Shown here: positions 53,719 through 63,035 of the stretch, in pieces | Position numbering within the stretch: the stretch's first letter is position 1 | Layout: the number at the start of each line of letters is the position of its first letter | NCBI RefSeq assembly: GCF_040327995.1 | Contig: NZ_JBEPIJ010000005.1 | Location: 1-64,000, forward strand | DNA length: 64,000 bases | Reading direction: 5' to 3' | DNA from: Solimonas thermocellulolyticum | Lineage (GTDB): Bacteria; Pseudomonadota; Gammaproteobacteria; Nevskiales; Nevskiaceae | Program-made: the position numbers and the translations under genes | The notes under the pieces: model-generated | The model's input: only the letters and a program-made list of their open reading frames with translations | What the model was told of the DNA's origin: nothing | Databases searched by the model: none

Positions 53719-55620
53719 ATGACCGCGTGGTTCTCGCTGCTCTTCGTCTTCATCGTGCCGACGGCGGATCTCGGGCTGCGGCTGCTCGGTCTGCCATCGG
53801 CGGCGGTATTTGCCGGCGACCTCGTGCTTTTGGCGTTCGGCATCGCCTGGCCTCATCGAAGCGGCTGGCGCTGGCCGGGTCTGCGCGCCCTAACGCCGGC
53901 CGTCCTCAACTGCGTCGCACTCGCGGCAGCGATCTACGTGTTGCGCGCCTGCGCGTTTCGCTTCAGTCCTTTCGGCGAGAACATCTACGACCTGCACTAC
54001 ATCGTCAGCCTCGTGCAGGCGCAGCAGTGGCCGGCCGCGGAGTTGTGGAATCCCGGATCGGTCATCACACACTATTACTACCTCGGCTTCTACATCGTCG
54101 CCTTCTACACGCGGCTGCTCGGCCTGCATCCGGGGATCGGCTATGCGCTGTTCCTCATACTGATCCCGGTGCTGGTGTTCGCCAATTACTGGGCGGTGCT
54201 GCGTGGCGCGTTCGTCTTCCGCGCACTCGCCGCGTTCACGGCGACGTTTCCGGCGACCGGCCTGTCGGCGCTCGTGGCCTCGGGGGCGCTGCCGATCGCC
54301 GAGCACCTGCGCGGTATGGCGCATGTGCGTCTGCCGGAGTGGGCGGATCTGGCCACTGGCGGCTGGCTCGCGCAGGTGGCATCCGGCGACGCCTATCCGA
54401 TCGAGAGTCTGGCTCACCTGATCGGCTGGCTCGGCGATCTGCATCCGCCGGTGTTTACCTTCCTGCTGCTGGCGATCGTGATCGGCGCGCTGTTCGGTGA
54501 GGTGGGCGCCGAGCCGCATGTGCGCGGTGCGGTGCGGGTGCAGCTGGATGCCGCGCCGATCGCCGCTGCGGCAGTGCCCTTGTCGTTCGCACTCAACCCA
54601 TGGACGCTGCCGTGTTTTGCCTTGCTCGGCGCTTACGCGATGCTCCGGCGCCGCGAGGCCGGTGACGTGCAGGCCGGCCTGCTCGGGGCGGGCGGGGCGC
54701 TGGTGTTGTTGCTGCCGCTGTTGCTGAGTCTGGATCTGCCGACGGGCAGTGTATCGCTGGCGTGGCTGCCGGCCGAGCGGCGCTCGACCATCCCCTTGTT
54801 CGGGCTGGTCTGGGGGCCGCTGCTGTGCGTAAGTTTGCTGCTGGCGCTGCTGCGGCTGCGGCTGACGATGGTGTTGCCGTTCATCGCAATGGTCGTCGGC
54901 CTCGAGATCTTGCTGATGGACGATCCTTACGCTGAGCGCTATGAACGCTTCAACGGCGTGCTCAAGATCGGCAGTCTCGCGCTCGCCGGCTGGACCGCCG
55001 CCGTGCTGCTGCTCGCCGCGCGCGATGCGCGCCGCTGGCTGCAAGTGCTGGTGCTGACGCCGCTGCTCGCGTTGTCGGTCCTGCAACTCGTCGATGCACT
55101 GGCGCCGTCGGCGCGTGTGCCGATGCGCGAGCGCAACTGGGCGCTGCAGCCGCAGCGTATGTTGCAGCGCGAGGACCACCGCGAGCTCTATGCCGCGCTG
55201 TCGTCGCAGTGTCCTGGTGCGACGCTCGAACGGCGGCAGCACAATGCCTACACCGACAGCCCGCTGGTGTCGACGCTGCTCGGCTGGCCGACGTACAGCG
55301 GCTGGAGCGCGCACCTGTCACAGATCGGCGCGATGGATGAGGCCGAGCGCCGGCGATCCGATGCGATGCAGCAATGGTTCGAGCGACCGGACGCGGCGTC
55401 GTTGCGCGCCTTGAGCATCCGTTACGTGCTGGTCGATCGCAGCCTCGGCTGGGATGCGCGCACCGTACAGGCCCATGCGCGGGCCCTCGCGCCGGCGTTT
55501 CGTTTCGAGCAGGTGTCCGCTGCCGCGGTGACGCCGGTGATCGGCTATTTCGTGGCTTCCGCGCCCTGCGTGCCCGACGCCACCGCCGGCGCTGCGCCGA
55601 CGACGCGTTCGATGAGGTAG
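53719..55620 (+). CDS. DUF2298-like polytopic membrane protein (predicted glycosyltransferase)
   Basis: ATG 53719 places a membrane helix at once; ATG 53683 would add 12 residues. 633 residues with about ten or more helices. The segment FGENIYDLHYIVSLVQ with ITHYYYLGFYIVAF, then LGDLHPPVFTFLLLA and YERFNGVLKIGSLAL, mirror the DUF2298 (YYY) pattern seen in Chloroflexi and Archaea, where YYY proteins are predicted GT-C-like enzymes. The C-terminal ~120 residues are soluble. Its 3' end overlaps the convergent GtrB gene by 76 bp. The function is not established. Confidence 0.7.
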   Translation: MTAWFSLLFVFIVPTADLGLRLLGLPSAAVFAGDLVLLAFGIAWPHRSGWRWPGLRALTPAVLNCVALAAAIYVLRACAFRFSPFGENIYDLHYIVSLVQAQQWPAAELWNPGSVITHYYYLGFYIVAFYTRLLGLHPGIGYALFLILIPVLVFANYWAVLRGAFVFRALAAFTATFPATGLSALVASGALPIAEHLRGMAHVRLPEWADLATGGWLAQVASGDAYPIESLAHLIGWLGDLHPPVFTFLLLAIVIGALFGEVGAEPHVRGAVRVQLDAAPIAAAAVPLSFALNPWTLPCFALLGAYAMLRRREAGDVQAGLLGAGGALVLLLPLLLSLDLPTGSVSLAWLPAERRSTIPLFGLVWGPLLCVSLLLALLRLRLTMVLPFIAMVVGLEILLMDDPYAERYERFNGVLKIGSLALAGWTAAVLLLAARDARRWLQVLVLTPLLALSVLQLVDALAPSARVPMRERNWALQPQRMLQREDHRELYAALSSQCPGATLERRQHNAYTDSPLVSTLLGWPTYSGWSAHLSQIGAMDEAERRRSDAMQQWFERPDAASLRALSIRYVLVDRSLGWDARTVQAHARALAPAFRFEQVSAAAVTPVIGYFVASAPCVPDATAGAAPTTRSMR

Positions 55621-56543
55621 AGCGGGCGCTGTTTGGATTCGCCGTAAATGCGGCCGACGTACTCGCCGATGATGCCCAGGCACAGCAGCTGCACACCGCC
55701 GATGAACAGCACGCTGGTGATCAGCGTGGGAAAGCCGGCGACGGGGTTGCCGTACAGCAAGGTCTGGACGACGATCACGCTGCCGTAGACGAAGGCGGCC
55801 AAAGAGACCAGAAGGCCAAGGTAGGTGGCGATACGCAGCGGCGCCGTCGAGAACGAGGTGATGCCGTCGATCGCGTGGTTGAGCAGCTTCAGGAAGCTGA
55901 ACTTCGACCGGCCTTCATGCCGGGGCTCGCGGTCGTAGAGGACCTCGGCGGAAGGGAAGCCGATCCACGCGAAGATGCCTTTCATGAAACGGTGTGTCTC
56001 GCGCAGGCGCAGTACCGCCGCGACGGCGCGGCGCGACATCACGCGGTAGTCGCCGGTGTCGCGGGGCAGGTCGAAGCCCGGATTGAGCGCGCCCATCAGC
56101 CGATAGAACAGGTGCGCAAAGAACTTCTTCTGCCAGGTCTCGCCGCGGCGGGCGTGACGGCGCGCGTACACCACGTCGTAGCCTTGCTCGGCTTTCGCCA
56201 GCATCTCGAGCATCAGTTCCGGCGGATCTTGCAGATCGGCGTCGATGATCACGGTCCAATCACCAACGGCGAAGTCGAGCCCGGCGGTCATCGCCGCTTC
56301 TTTGCCGAAGTTGCGCGACAGCTTGAGCGCGGTGATGCGCGGGTCATGGGCGGCCAGGCGCGTCAGCTCGTCGAAGCTGCCGTCGCGGCTGCCGTCGTCG
56401 ACGAACACGATCCGGAAGGCATAGCGCGGCGCGCGCGCGGCCACGGCGTCGATACGGCGCCATAGTTCGCCCACGACCGCGGCCTCGTTGAAGACCGGGA
56501 CGATCACACACACCGTCTGTGGCCTAGGTTCTGAACGCGACAT
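55545..56543 (-). CDS. GtrB-type polyprenyl-phosphate glycosyltransferase (GT2)
   Basis: 332 residues. The GT2 domain has VIVPVFNEAAVVGELWRR, VFVDDGSRDGS and the metal motif DADLQDPPEL. SRNFGKEAAMTAGLDFA and the RHEGRSKF-type segment (REPRHEGRSKFSFLKL) are typical of GtrB/DPM1-like enzymes. Two C-terminal membrane helices follow. It makes a polyprenyl-phosphate-linked monosaccharide on the cytoplasmic face. It overlaps GtrA by 20 bases on the same strand. Confidence 0.93.
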   Translation of the reverse strand: MSRSEPRPQTVCVIVPVFNEAAVVGELWRRIDAVAARAPRYAFRIVFVDDGSRDGSFDELTRLAAHDPRITALKLSRNFGKEAAMTAGLDFAVGDWTVIIDADLQDPPELMLEMLAKAEQGYDVVYARRHARRGETWQKKFFAHLFYRLMGALNPGFDLPRDTGDYRVMSRRAVAAVLRLRETHRFMKGIFAWIGFPSAEVLYDREPRHEGRSKFSFLKLLNHAIDGITSFSTAPLRIATYLGLLVSLAAFVYGSVIVVQTLLYGNPVAGFPTLITSVLFIGGVQLLCLGIIGEYVGRIYGESKQRPLYLIERVVGAAPAVASGTQGAEATK

Positions 56544-56898
56544 GCTTGGCGTAGAGGAAGTTGAAGGCGAAGACCACGACCGTCGTCAGCACCTGCGCCA
56601 GGACGTAGTTCATCCCGGTCGTCAGCAACGCCGCCATCACCAGCGCGTTGAGGACGATCGACGCGATGCCGCCGGAAACGAACAGCGGCAGCGAGCGCCG
56701 GTGCGGTGCCGTGCTGCCGAAGGTCAGATGATAGTGCGCGACATAATTGAAAAGCATCCCGCAGATCGCGCCCAGCACCGATCCGGTGAGCGGCGTCAGC
56801 GCGAGAACTTCGACCGATGCCAGCAGCACCGCGAAATGCAGGGCTGTGCCGACGCCGCTGATCAGCCCGAAGGTCAGCACTTGCCGGTACGCGTTCAC
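56524..56898 (-). CDS. GtrA-like membrane protein (polyprenyl-phosphate-sugar flippase)
   Basis: 124 residues with four helices. FGLISGVGTALHFAVLL, then GAICGMLFNYVAHYHLTF and VVVFAFNFLYAKHVAFR, match the GtrA family. It is thought to flip the lipid-linked sugar made by GtrB to the periplasmic side. First gene of the GtrA-GtrB pair; divergent from the large GT-C gene. Confidence 0.93.
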   Translation of the reverse strand: MNAYRQVLTFGLISGVGTALHFAVLLASVEVLALTPLTGSVLGAICGMLFNYVAHYHLTFGSTAPHRRSLPLFVSGGIASIVLNALVMAALLTTGMNYVLAQVLTTVVVFAFNFLYAKHVAFRT

Positions 56899-57113
56899 GC
56901 AAATGGCCTCCTGTTGCGCCGGTTACGGATTATCCGAGAATCGGATGATTGCCTCGGGGTTGGCATGGCGACGCTCGCTGGCAATGCCCTTAAACTGCCG
57001 CCGCCCGTCCGCACAGGCGGCTCTGGTCATTCTCGCGGCGCGCTCGCGCGCGCCGCCTGCAGCGACGGGACCGGGCACGCGCCGACACAACCGCACAATC
57101 GGGATCACCCTGC

Positions 57114-60100
57114 TTGAACACGATCGCGTTCGTCAGCCTCTATAGCCTTTTGTTCCTGCTCGTCGTCGGTGTCATCGTGCGCCGGCGGCTTGCCGAAGTC
57201 GACGTCACGGAGCGGTCGCTGCACCCAGGATGGTGGTGGATGTGGCTGGCCGCTGGCGTGCTGGTGCGGCTGCCCTTGCTCTGGGACGCAGGCTTTCACT
57301 ACGACACCGGCACCTACAAGGCCTGGGCGCTGGCGGCATCCGATCCTGCCGACTTGCTCGGCGTCTACGAGGATGGCGTCTACACCGACCATCCACCGCT
57401 GCTCATGTACGTGCTGGCCGTCGTCGGCGCCATCGTGCGCGCACTCGGCTGGCAAGACAGCGCGCATTTCGTCGCACTGCTCAAGCTGCCGGCACTGGCC
57501 GCCGATGCGATGGCCGCGCTGCTGCTGGTCGGCGTGCTGCGCGAAACCCTGGGCGGGCGACGCGCACTCGCATTGGTGAGCCTGTATTGGCTCAACCCGG
57601 CTCTGATCCTCGTCGGCGCGCTGTGGGGACAGACCGACGGCCTGCTGTGCCTGCTGCTGCTCGCCGGTGCGCTCGCGTGGTCGCGGCAGCACATGATGCT
57701 GGCCGCGATCGCGTTCGCCGCGGCGGCGGCCTTCAAGCCGCAGGGCGCGCTGTTCGCGGCGATGTTTGTCGTTGCGGCTGCGCTGTCGATGCCATGGCGT
57801 CGCGCGCTGTCGGTGGTGGCGGCCTGCGTGCTGGCCTACGCCGCCGTCGTGGTGCCGTTCGCCTGGGAGCGCGGGGCCGACTGGCTGCGATCCTTGTATA
57901 CCGCCGGCCCCGGTCAGGCCGACTACATCACGGTGAATGCCTACAACCTGTGGGCGCTGCTGGGCTGGAACTGGCAAACCGAGGTCGGGCGAGTGCTCGG
58001 CCTCAAACTGCAGACCATCGCCCGCATCGATGCCGTACTCGGGGTCGCGGCGATCACCGTCTGGCTTGGCCTTCGTCTCAGACGGGTTGCCGACGGCGCC
58101 GAACGCCGCGCGCTGATCTCGTGGGCATTCGTTGTTGCGACGCTGGCCGTGTTCCTGCTCGCCGCGGGCATGCGCGAACGCCATGTATTGACGCTGATCC
58201 CGTTCACGCTGCTGCTGACGCCGGCGTCCGCCAGACTCCCGCTGATGAGCCTGTGGAGCCTCGCGGCGCTGGCCAACATCGCCTATGTCTACCACCACTA
58301 CATCGACCTGAAATCGATCGCCCCGGCAGACACCGCTTTCATTCGCGCCAGCGCGAGCTTGAACCTGCTGCTGGGCGCACTGACGCTGTGGTGGTGGTTG
58401 CAACCGGATGGGCCACGGCGGCTGTGCGCGCGCTTTGACGGCTTGCGGCTTTCGGCCTTACCGCCGCCGCTGCCGCGGGACCGGTGGAGCGCGCGGCATA
58501 GCGGGGCTGTGGCGGGACTCACGCTCGCGGCGCTGCTGATCGGCCTGTACCGCGTCGGTGCGATGGTCTACCCCAAGACCGGTGTCGTCGGTGACGCGTT
58601 CACGGTGGAGTACCAGTACGACGAGCCGGTGGTCGCGCATATCGCGCTGATCTATGCCGGCGAAAAGGCTCTGGGCGAGACACCGGCCAAGCTGAGCTTG
58701 CAGCGGTATGCCGATGGCGAGTGGATCGACGTGTTGCCGGAACGCGAGTTCAACGACTTCTACCACCTGTACGAGCGCAAGCTCGTACATCCGGGGGCAT
58801 CGACGCGCTATCGCTGGCGTGCGAGCGGCGACGACTGGCGGATCAACGAACTCGCCCTCTTGGATCTCGCCGGCCGCGCGCTGATCCCGCAACGTGTCGT
58901 CAGCACGGATCTGACGCCGGCCGAGGCGGTGCGCCTCGCCGACGAGACCGAGAACTGGAAAGCCGGCCGCGGCTATCTGGCCAGCATCTATTTCGACGAG
59001 ATCTACCACGTGCGCAGCGGCTACGAGTATCTGCATCGCCTGCCGTTGTACGACCACACCCATCCGCCGATGGGCAAATGGCCGATCATGCTGAGCATCG
59101 ATGCCCTCGGCATGCGCCCCTTCGGCTGGCGCTTCGTGGGGGTGTTGACCTCCGCGATCATCGTCGGCGTGCTGGCCTGGGGCGGCTGGCTGATCACCGG
59201 CAGCTACGCCGGGCTGCTATTGGCGGGCGGACTCGGTCTGTTCGAGTTCTCGCGCTTCACGATCGGCCGTTACGGCACCATCGACGGTTATCTGGCGCTC
59301 TACCTCTTGCTGGCCGTGCTGCTGTTGTGGAAGCGCTTCGGCCTGGAGGCGCGGGCGGACTGGCGCGACGGCTGGCGGCCGGGCTTTAGCCTGATCGCGG
59401 CGGGTGCGTTTCTCGGCGCGGCGATCGGGGTCAAGTGGAGCGCGCTGTACGGCGGGCTCGGCGTGTTCGTGTTCTTCCTCGTGAGCGTGTCCAGCGGCTT
59501 GTTGCGCGACGGCGCGCAGCGCTGGCGCCGGTTGTGGCCGCGCGTCGCCGGCGCTGGCCTTGCGTTCGCGCTGGTGCCGTTGACGGTGTTCTGCCTGAGC
59601 TACATCCCGTTCCTGAAACTGATGCCAGGCTCGCCGTCGCTGTTCAGCGCAGACGGTGTGCGCGAGATCATCAAATCGCAGCAGTACATCTATAGCTATC
59701 ATGCGAATCTCACCGCATCCCACCCGTTTGCCTCGGCGTTCTGGACCTGGCCGATCAATCTCAAGCCGCTGTGGATCTATACCGGCGAAGGTCAGCCGCG
59801 CACGGCGATCTCGATCCTCGGCAATCCGGCGATCTGGTGGGGCGGGTTGATCGCCCTGATCGCCGCGGTGTGGCGCAACTTGCGGCAGGTACACCCGCCG
59901 GAGTTGATGCTGATCCTGAGCTGGGCGAGTCTGTTTTTGCCCTGGGCGCTCGTCGAGCGCGCCGCATTCAACTATCACTACTTTCCGTCGGCGCTGCTGC
60001 TCGTGCTCTTGCTCGCACACACACTGTTGCGCCTTTCACGATGGCCGCGTCTGCGCCTTGCGCCCATCCATGCGGTGGCACTCGCCGGTGTGCTGTTCGT

Positions 60101-60188
60101 CTGGTTCTACCCGACGATCTCCGGTCATCCGGCGCCCGATGCGTGGTTCAAGTCGCTGCGCTGGCTGCCGACGTGGTGGATGCTGTGA
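57114..60188 (+). CDS. Large two-module GT-C glycosyltransferase with C-terminal PMT domain
   Basis: 1024 residues. N-terminal module (1-~470): multi-helix GT-C fold with DxD-like acidic D64 (HYDTGTYKAW), YTDHPPLLMY and GALWGQTDGLL, resembling Alg6/GPI-mannosyltransferase enzymes. Middle (about 485-610): a beta-rich, soluble galactose-binding-like segment (VVGDAFTVEYQYDEPVVAH). C-terminal module (~615-1024): protein mannosyltransferase (GT39) with catalytic acidic pair D628-E629 (YFDEIYHVRSG), THPPMGKWPIML and RYGTIDGYLALY. It likely uses a polyprenyl-phosphate sugar from the GtrAB route. Alternative views: two tandem transferases fused for one pathway. The acceptor is unknown. Confidence 0.85.
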   Translation: MNTIAFVSLYSLLFLLVVGVIVRRRLAEVDVTERSLHPGWWWMWLAAGVLVRLPLLWDAGFHYDTGTYKAWALAASDPADLLGVYEDGVYTDHPPLLMYVLAVVGAIVRALGWQDSAHFVALLKLPALAADAMAALLLVGVLRETLGGRRALALVSLYWLNPALILVGALWGQTDGLLCLLLLAGALAWSRQHMMLAAIAFAAAAAFKPQGALFAAMFVVAAALSMPWRRALSVVAACVLAYAAVVVPFAWERGADWLRSLYTAGPGQADYITVNAYNLWALLGWNWQTEVGRVLGLKLQTIARIDAVLGVAAITVWLGLRLRRVADGAERRALISWAFVVATLAVFLLAAGMRERHVLTLIPFTLLLTPASARLPLMSLWSLAALANIAYVYHHYIDLKSIAPADTAFIRASASLNLLLGALTLWWWLQPDGPRRLCARFDGLRLSALPPPLPRDRWSARHSGAVAGLTLAALLIGLYRVGAMVYPKTGVVGDAFTVEYQYDEPVVAHIALIYAGEKALGETPAKLSLQRYADGEWIDVLPEREFNDFYHLYERKLVHPGASTRYRWRASGDDWRINELALLDLAGRALIPQRVVSTDLTPAEAVRLADETENWKAGRGYLASIYFDEIYHVRSGYEYLHRLPLYDHTHPPMGKWPIMLSIDALGMRPFGWRFVGVLTSAIIVGVLAWGGWLITGSYAGLLLAGGLGLFEFSRFTIGRYGTIDGYLALYLLLAVLLLWKRFGLEARADWRDGWRPGFSLIAAGAFLGAAIGVKWSALYGGLGVFVFFLVSVSSGLLRDGAQRWRRLWPRVAGAGLAFALVPLTVFCLSYIPFLKLMPGSPSLFSADGVREIIKSQQYIYSYHANLTASHPFASAFWTWPINLKPLWIYTGEGQPRTAISILGNPAIWWGGLIALIAAVWRNLRQVHPPELMLILSWASLFLPWALVERAAFNYHYFPSALLLVLLLAHTLLRLSRWPRLRLAPIHAVALAGVLFVWFYPTISGHPAPDAWFKSLRWLPTWWML

Positions 60189-60207
60189 CACCCGCAGGCT
60201 GAAAGGC

Positions 60208-60234
60208 ACGAGGCCCGGCGGTGCCGGGCCTCGT
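60208..60234. terminator. Strong hairpin between the convergent GT-C and thiolase genes
   Basis: ACGAGGCCCGGC (60208-60219) and GCCGGGCCTCGT (60223-60234) form a perfect 12-bp stem with a GGT loop. It has no clear T-tract, but lies 20 bp from each stop of the convergent genes and likely serves both. Confidence 0.7.
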
Positions 60235-60254
60235 TGCGCAACAGCAGCGATCGA

Positions 60255-61544
60255 TCAGGCGCCTTCGACGATCGCGGTCACGCCGAGTCCGCCCGCCGCG
60301 CAGATCGAGATCAGACCCCGCCCGCCGCCGTTCTCGTGGATGATCTTCGCCAGCGTCGCGAGGATGCGGCCGCCGGTGGCAGCGAACGGGTGGCCGGCGG
60401 CGAGGCTGCCGCCCTTGACGTTGAGCTTGCTGCGGTCGATCGCGCCCAACGGCTTGTCCAGGCCCAGACGCTGTTTGCAGAAGGTTGGATCTTCCCAGGC
60501 CTTGAGCGTGCACAGCACCTGCGCGGCGAAGGCTTCGTGAATCTCGTAGAAGTCGAAGTCCTGCAGCGTCAGGCCGGCGCGGGCGAGAAGGCGCGGCACC
60601 GCGTAGGCCGGTGCCATCAGCAGACCTTCCTTCTGCGCCCCGGCGAAGTCGACGGCGGCAGTCTCGGCGTGGGTCAGATAGGCCAACGGCTTGAGCCCGC
60701 GCGAGGCGGCCCAGTCGTCCGAGGCGAGCAGCACCGCCGAGGCACCGTCGGTCAGCGGGGTGGAATTGCCGGCGGTCAGCGTGCCGTGGCCGGACTTGCG
60801 GTCGAACGCCGGCGCCAGCGTCGCCAGCTTTTCCAGCGAGATGTCGGGGCGCAGATTGTTGTCGCGGGTGAGGCCGGAGTACGGCACGACCAGATCGTCA
60901 TAGAAGCCGGCTTCCCAGGCCGCGGCAGCCTTGCGGTGCGATTCGTAGGCGAGCAGGTCCTGATCCTCGCGGCGGATCTTCCACTCCTTGGCCATCACCT
61001 CGCAGTGCTGGCCCATGCTCATCCGGGTGCGCGGCTCGCCATTGGTCGGGATCGCCGGTGCCAGCATCGACGGGCGAAACTTGGCGAGTGCCTTCACGCG
61101 CTGGCCGGTGGTCTTGGCACGGTTCACTTCGAGCAGGATCTTGCGCAGCTTCTCGCCGAGCGCGATCGGCGCGTCCGAGGTGGTGTCCACACCGCCGGCC
61201 ATGCCGGACTCGATCTGGCCCAGCGCGATCTTGTTGGCGACGCCGATCGCGGCCTGCAGGCCGGTGCCGCAGGCCATCTGCACGTCGCAGGCCGCGGTCG
61301 CCGGCGACAGGCCGGACGACAGCACGGACTCGCGGCACAGGTTGAAGTCGCGCGAGTGCTTGAGCACCGCGCCGGCCTGGACCTCGCCGAGCGCCTCGCC
61401 GTGCAACTGGAACTTGTCGACCACACCCTTGAACGCGGCGGTCAGCATGTCCTGGTTGGACTTGGTCGAGTAAGCCGTGTTCGAGCGCGCGAACGGAATG
61501 CGCGCACCGCCCAGAATCGCCACCTTGCGGCCGTGGGGTTTCAT
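60255..61544 (-). CDS. Acetyl-CoA C-acyltransferase (FadI-like thiolase)
   Basis: 429 residues; AAGGAG precedes the ATG. The nucleophile is C92 (DVQMACGTGLQ); the histidine is in AGHPFAATGGR and the second cysteine in ISICAAGGLG. The length and N-terminus (GRKVAILGGARIPFARSNTAY) resemble FadI more than FadA. It cleaves or forms 3-ketoacyl-CoA; a degradative role is likely. It lies behind accC with a 122-bp gap, so may not be in the same operon. Confidence 0.9.
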   Translation of the reverse strand: MKPHGRKVAILGGARIPFARSNTAYSTKSNQDMLTAAFKGVVDKFQLHGEALGEVQAGAVLKHSRDFNLCRESVLSSGLSPATAACDVQMACGTGLQAAIGVANKIALGQIESGMAGGVDTTSDAPIALGEKLRKILLEVNRAKTTGQRVKALAKFRPSMLAPAIPTNGEPRTRMSMGQHCEVMAKEWKIRREDQDLLAYESHRKAAAAWEAGFYDDLVVPYSGLTRDNNLRPDISLEKLATLAPAFDRKSGHGTLTAGNSTPLTDGASAVLLASDDWAASRGLKPLAYLTHAETAAVDFAGAQKEGLLMAPAYAVPRLLARAGLTLQDFDFYEIHEAFAAQVLCTLKAWEDPTFCKQRLGLDKPLGAIDRSKLNVKGGSLAAGHPFAATGGRILATLAKIIHENGGGRGLISICAAGGLGVTAIVEGA

Positions 61545-61666
61545 CGCTTGCTCCTTGGGGAATTGGACTGCGCCCGATTATCCGCTGGCTGGCGTTTCGG
61601 GCCTATTGCCGCCGCGCCAGCGTTGGCGGCGCGGACCGTCAGTCGTCGGTCTGCGCCGTGGCTGCC

Positions 61667-63025
61667 TCAGGCTTCGTTCCACTGCTGCAGCATCTTCTCC
61701 AGATAGTGGATGTGATGCGCGCCGGCGCAGAACACCTCGTCGGCCATGATCCGGCGCTGCAGCTCGATGTTGGTGTGGATGCCCTCGATGACCATTTCCG
61801 ACAGCGCCTGGCGCATGCGGGCGATCGCCGAGGCGCGATCCGGCCCCCAGGCGATGAGCTTGCCGATCATCGAGTCGTAGTGCGGCGGCACCTTGTAACC
61901 GGCGTAACAGTGGGAATCGAGACGGATGCCGGGACCGCCGGGTGCATGGTACTTCTTGATCTCGCCGGGCGAGGGCACGAAGGTGCGCGGGTTCTCCGCG
62001 TTGATGCGGCACTCGATCGCGTGACCGCGAAAGCGGATGTCGTCCTGCGTGAGCCGCAGCGGCTGGCCATCGGCGATGCGGATCATCTCGCCGATCAGAT
62101 CGACGCTGGTGACCATCTCGGTCACCGGGTGCTCGACCTGGATGCGGGTGTTCATTTCGATGAAGTAGAACTGCCCGTTCTCGTACAGGAACTCGAAGGT
62201 GCCGGCGCCGCGGTAGCCGATGCGCTTGCAGGCCTCTACGCACAGCGCGCCGATCCGCGCCCGCTGCTCGTCGGTGACGCCGGGTGCCAAGGATTCCTCG
62301 ACCACCTTCTGGTTACGGCGCTGCATCGAGCAGTCGCGCTCGCCCAGGTGGATCGCGTTGCCCTGGCCGTCGGCGAGCACCTGGATCTCGACGTGGCGCG
62401 GCGTCTCCAGGTATTTCTCCATGAACACCGAGCCGTCGCGGAAGGCGGCCTGCGCTTCGCTGCGCGCGAGCTGGATCTTGTGGATCAGCTCGCCCGGTTC
62501 GCGGACCACGTGCATGCCGCGTCCGCCGCCGCCGGCCGCGGCCTTGATCAGCGCCGGATAGCCGACCTGTTCGGCAGTCTCGATGCAGACCTGCTCGTCG
62601 TCCGGCAGCACCCCTTGCGAACCCGGCACGCAGGGCACGCCGGCGGCGATCATCTCGGCCTTGGCGTTGGTCTTCGAGCCCATCAGCCGGATGGTTTCCG
62701 GCTTGGGGCCGATGAAGATGAAGCCCGAACGTTCGACCGATTCGGCGAAGTCCGCGTTCTCGGACAAAAAGCCGTAGCCGGGGTGGATGGCATCGGCCTG
62801 CGTGACCTCGGCGGCGGAGATGATCGCCGCCATGTTGAGGTAGCTGCGCCCGGCCTGCGGCGGGCCGATGCAGACCGCCTCGTCGGCGAGCGCCACGTGC
62901 TTTTGCTCGCGATCGGCGGTGGAATACACGGCGACGGTCTTGATGCCGAGCTCGCGGCAGGCGCGCAGGATGCGCAGGGCGATCTCGCCGCGGTTGGCGA
63001 TGAGGATCTTCTTGATCTGCTTCAT
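61667..63025 (-). CDS. accC: Acetyl-CoA carboxylase, biotin carboxylase subunit
   Basis: 452 residues, the standard length. KKILIANRGEIALRILRAC starts the protein; the ATP-grasp glycine loop AAAGGGGRGMHVV, VEKYLETPRHVEIQ-like MEKYLETPRHVEIQVLADG and RDCSMQRRNQKVVEE, FLYENGQFYFIEMNTRIQVEH are all present. It carboxylates biotin on AccB with ATP and bicarbonate, the first step of fatty acid synthesis. The start lies 11 bp after accB. Confidence 0.97.
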   Translation of the reverse strand: MKQIKKILIANRGEIALRILRACRELGIKTVAVYSTADREQKHVALADEAVCIGPPQAGRSYLNMAAIISAAEVTQADAIHPGYGFLSENADFAESVERSGFIFIGPKPETIRLMGSKTNAKAEMIAAGVPCVPGSQGVLPDDEQVCIETAEQVGYPALIKAAAGGGGRGMHVVREPGELIHKIQLARSEAQAAFRDGSVFMEKYLETPRHVEIQVLADGQGNAIHLGERDCSMQRRNQKVVEESLAPGVTDEQRARIGALCVEACKRIGYRGAGTFEFLYENGQFYFIEMNTRIQVEHPVTEMVTSVDLIGEMIRIADGQPLRLTQDDIRFRGHAIECRINAENPRTFVPSPGEIKKYHAPGGPGIRLDSHCYAGYKVPPHYDSMIGKLIAWGPDRASAIARMRQALSEMVIEGIHTNIELQRRIMADEVFCAGAHHIHYLEKMLQQWNEA

Positions 63026-63035
63026 GGGCGCCGCG

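Noticed and set aside
53464..53856. Upstream extension of the AddB-like nuclease gene
   Set aside because: The added residues are Arg/Pro-rich, without homology, and run antisense into the DUF2298 coding region; the recognisable protein begins at 53463.
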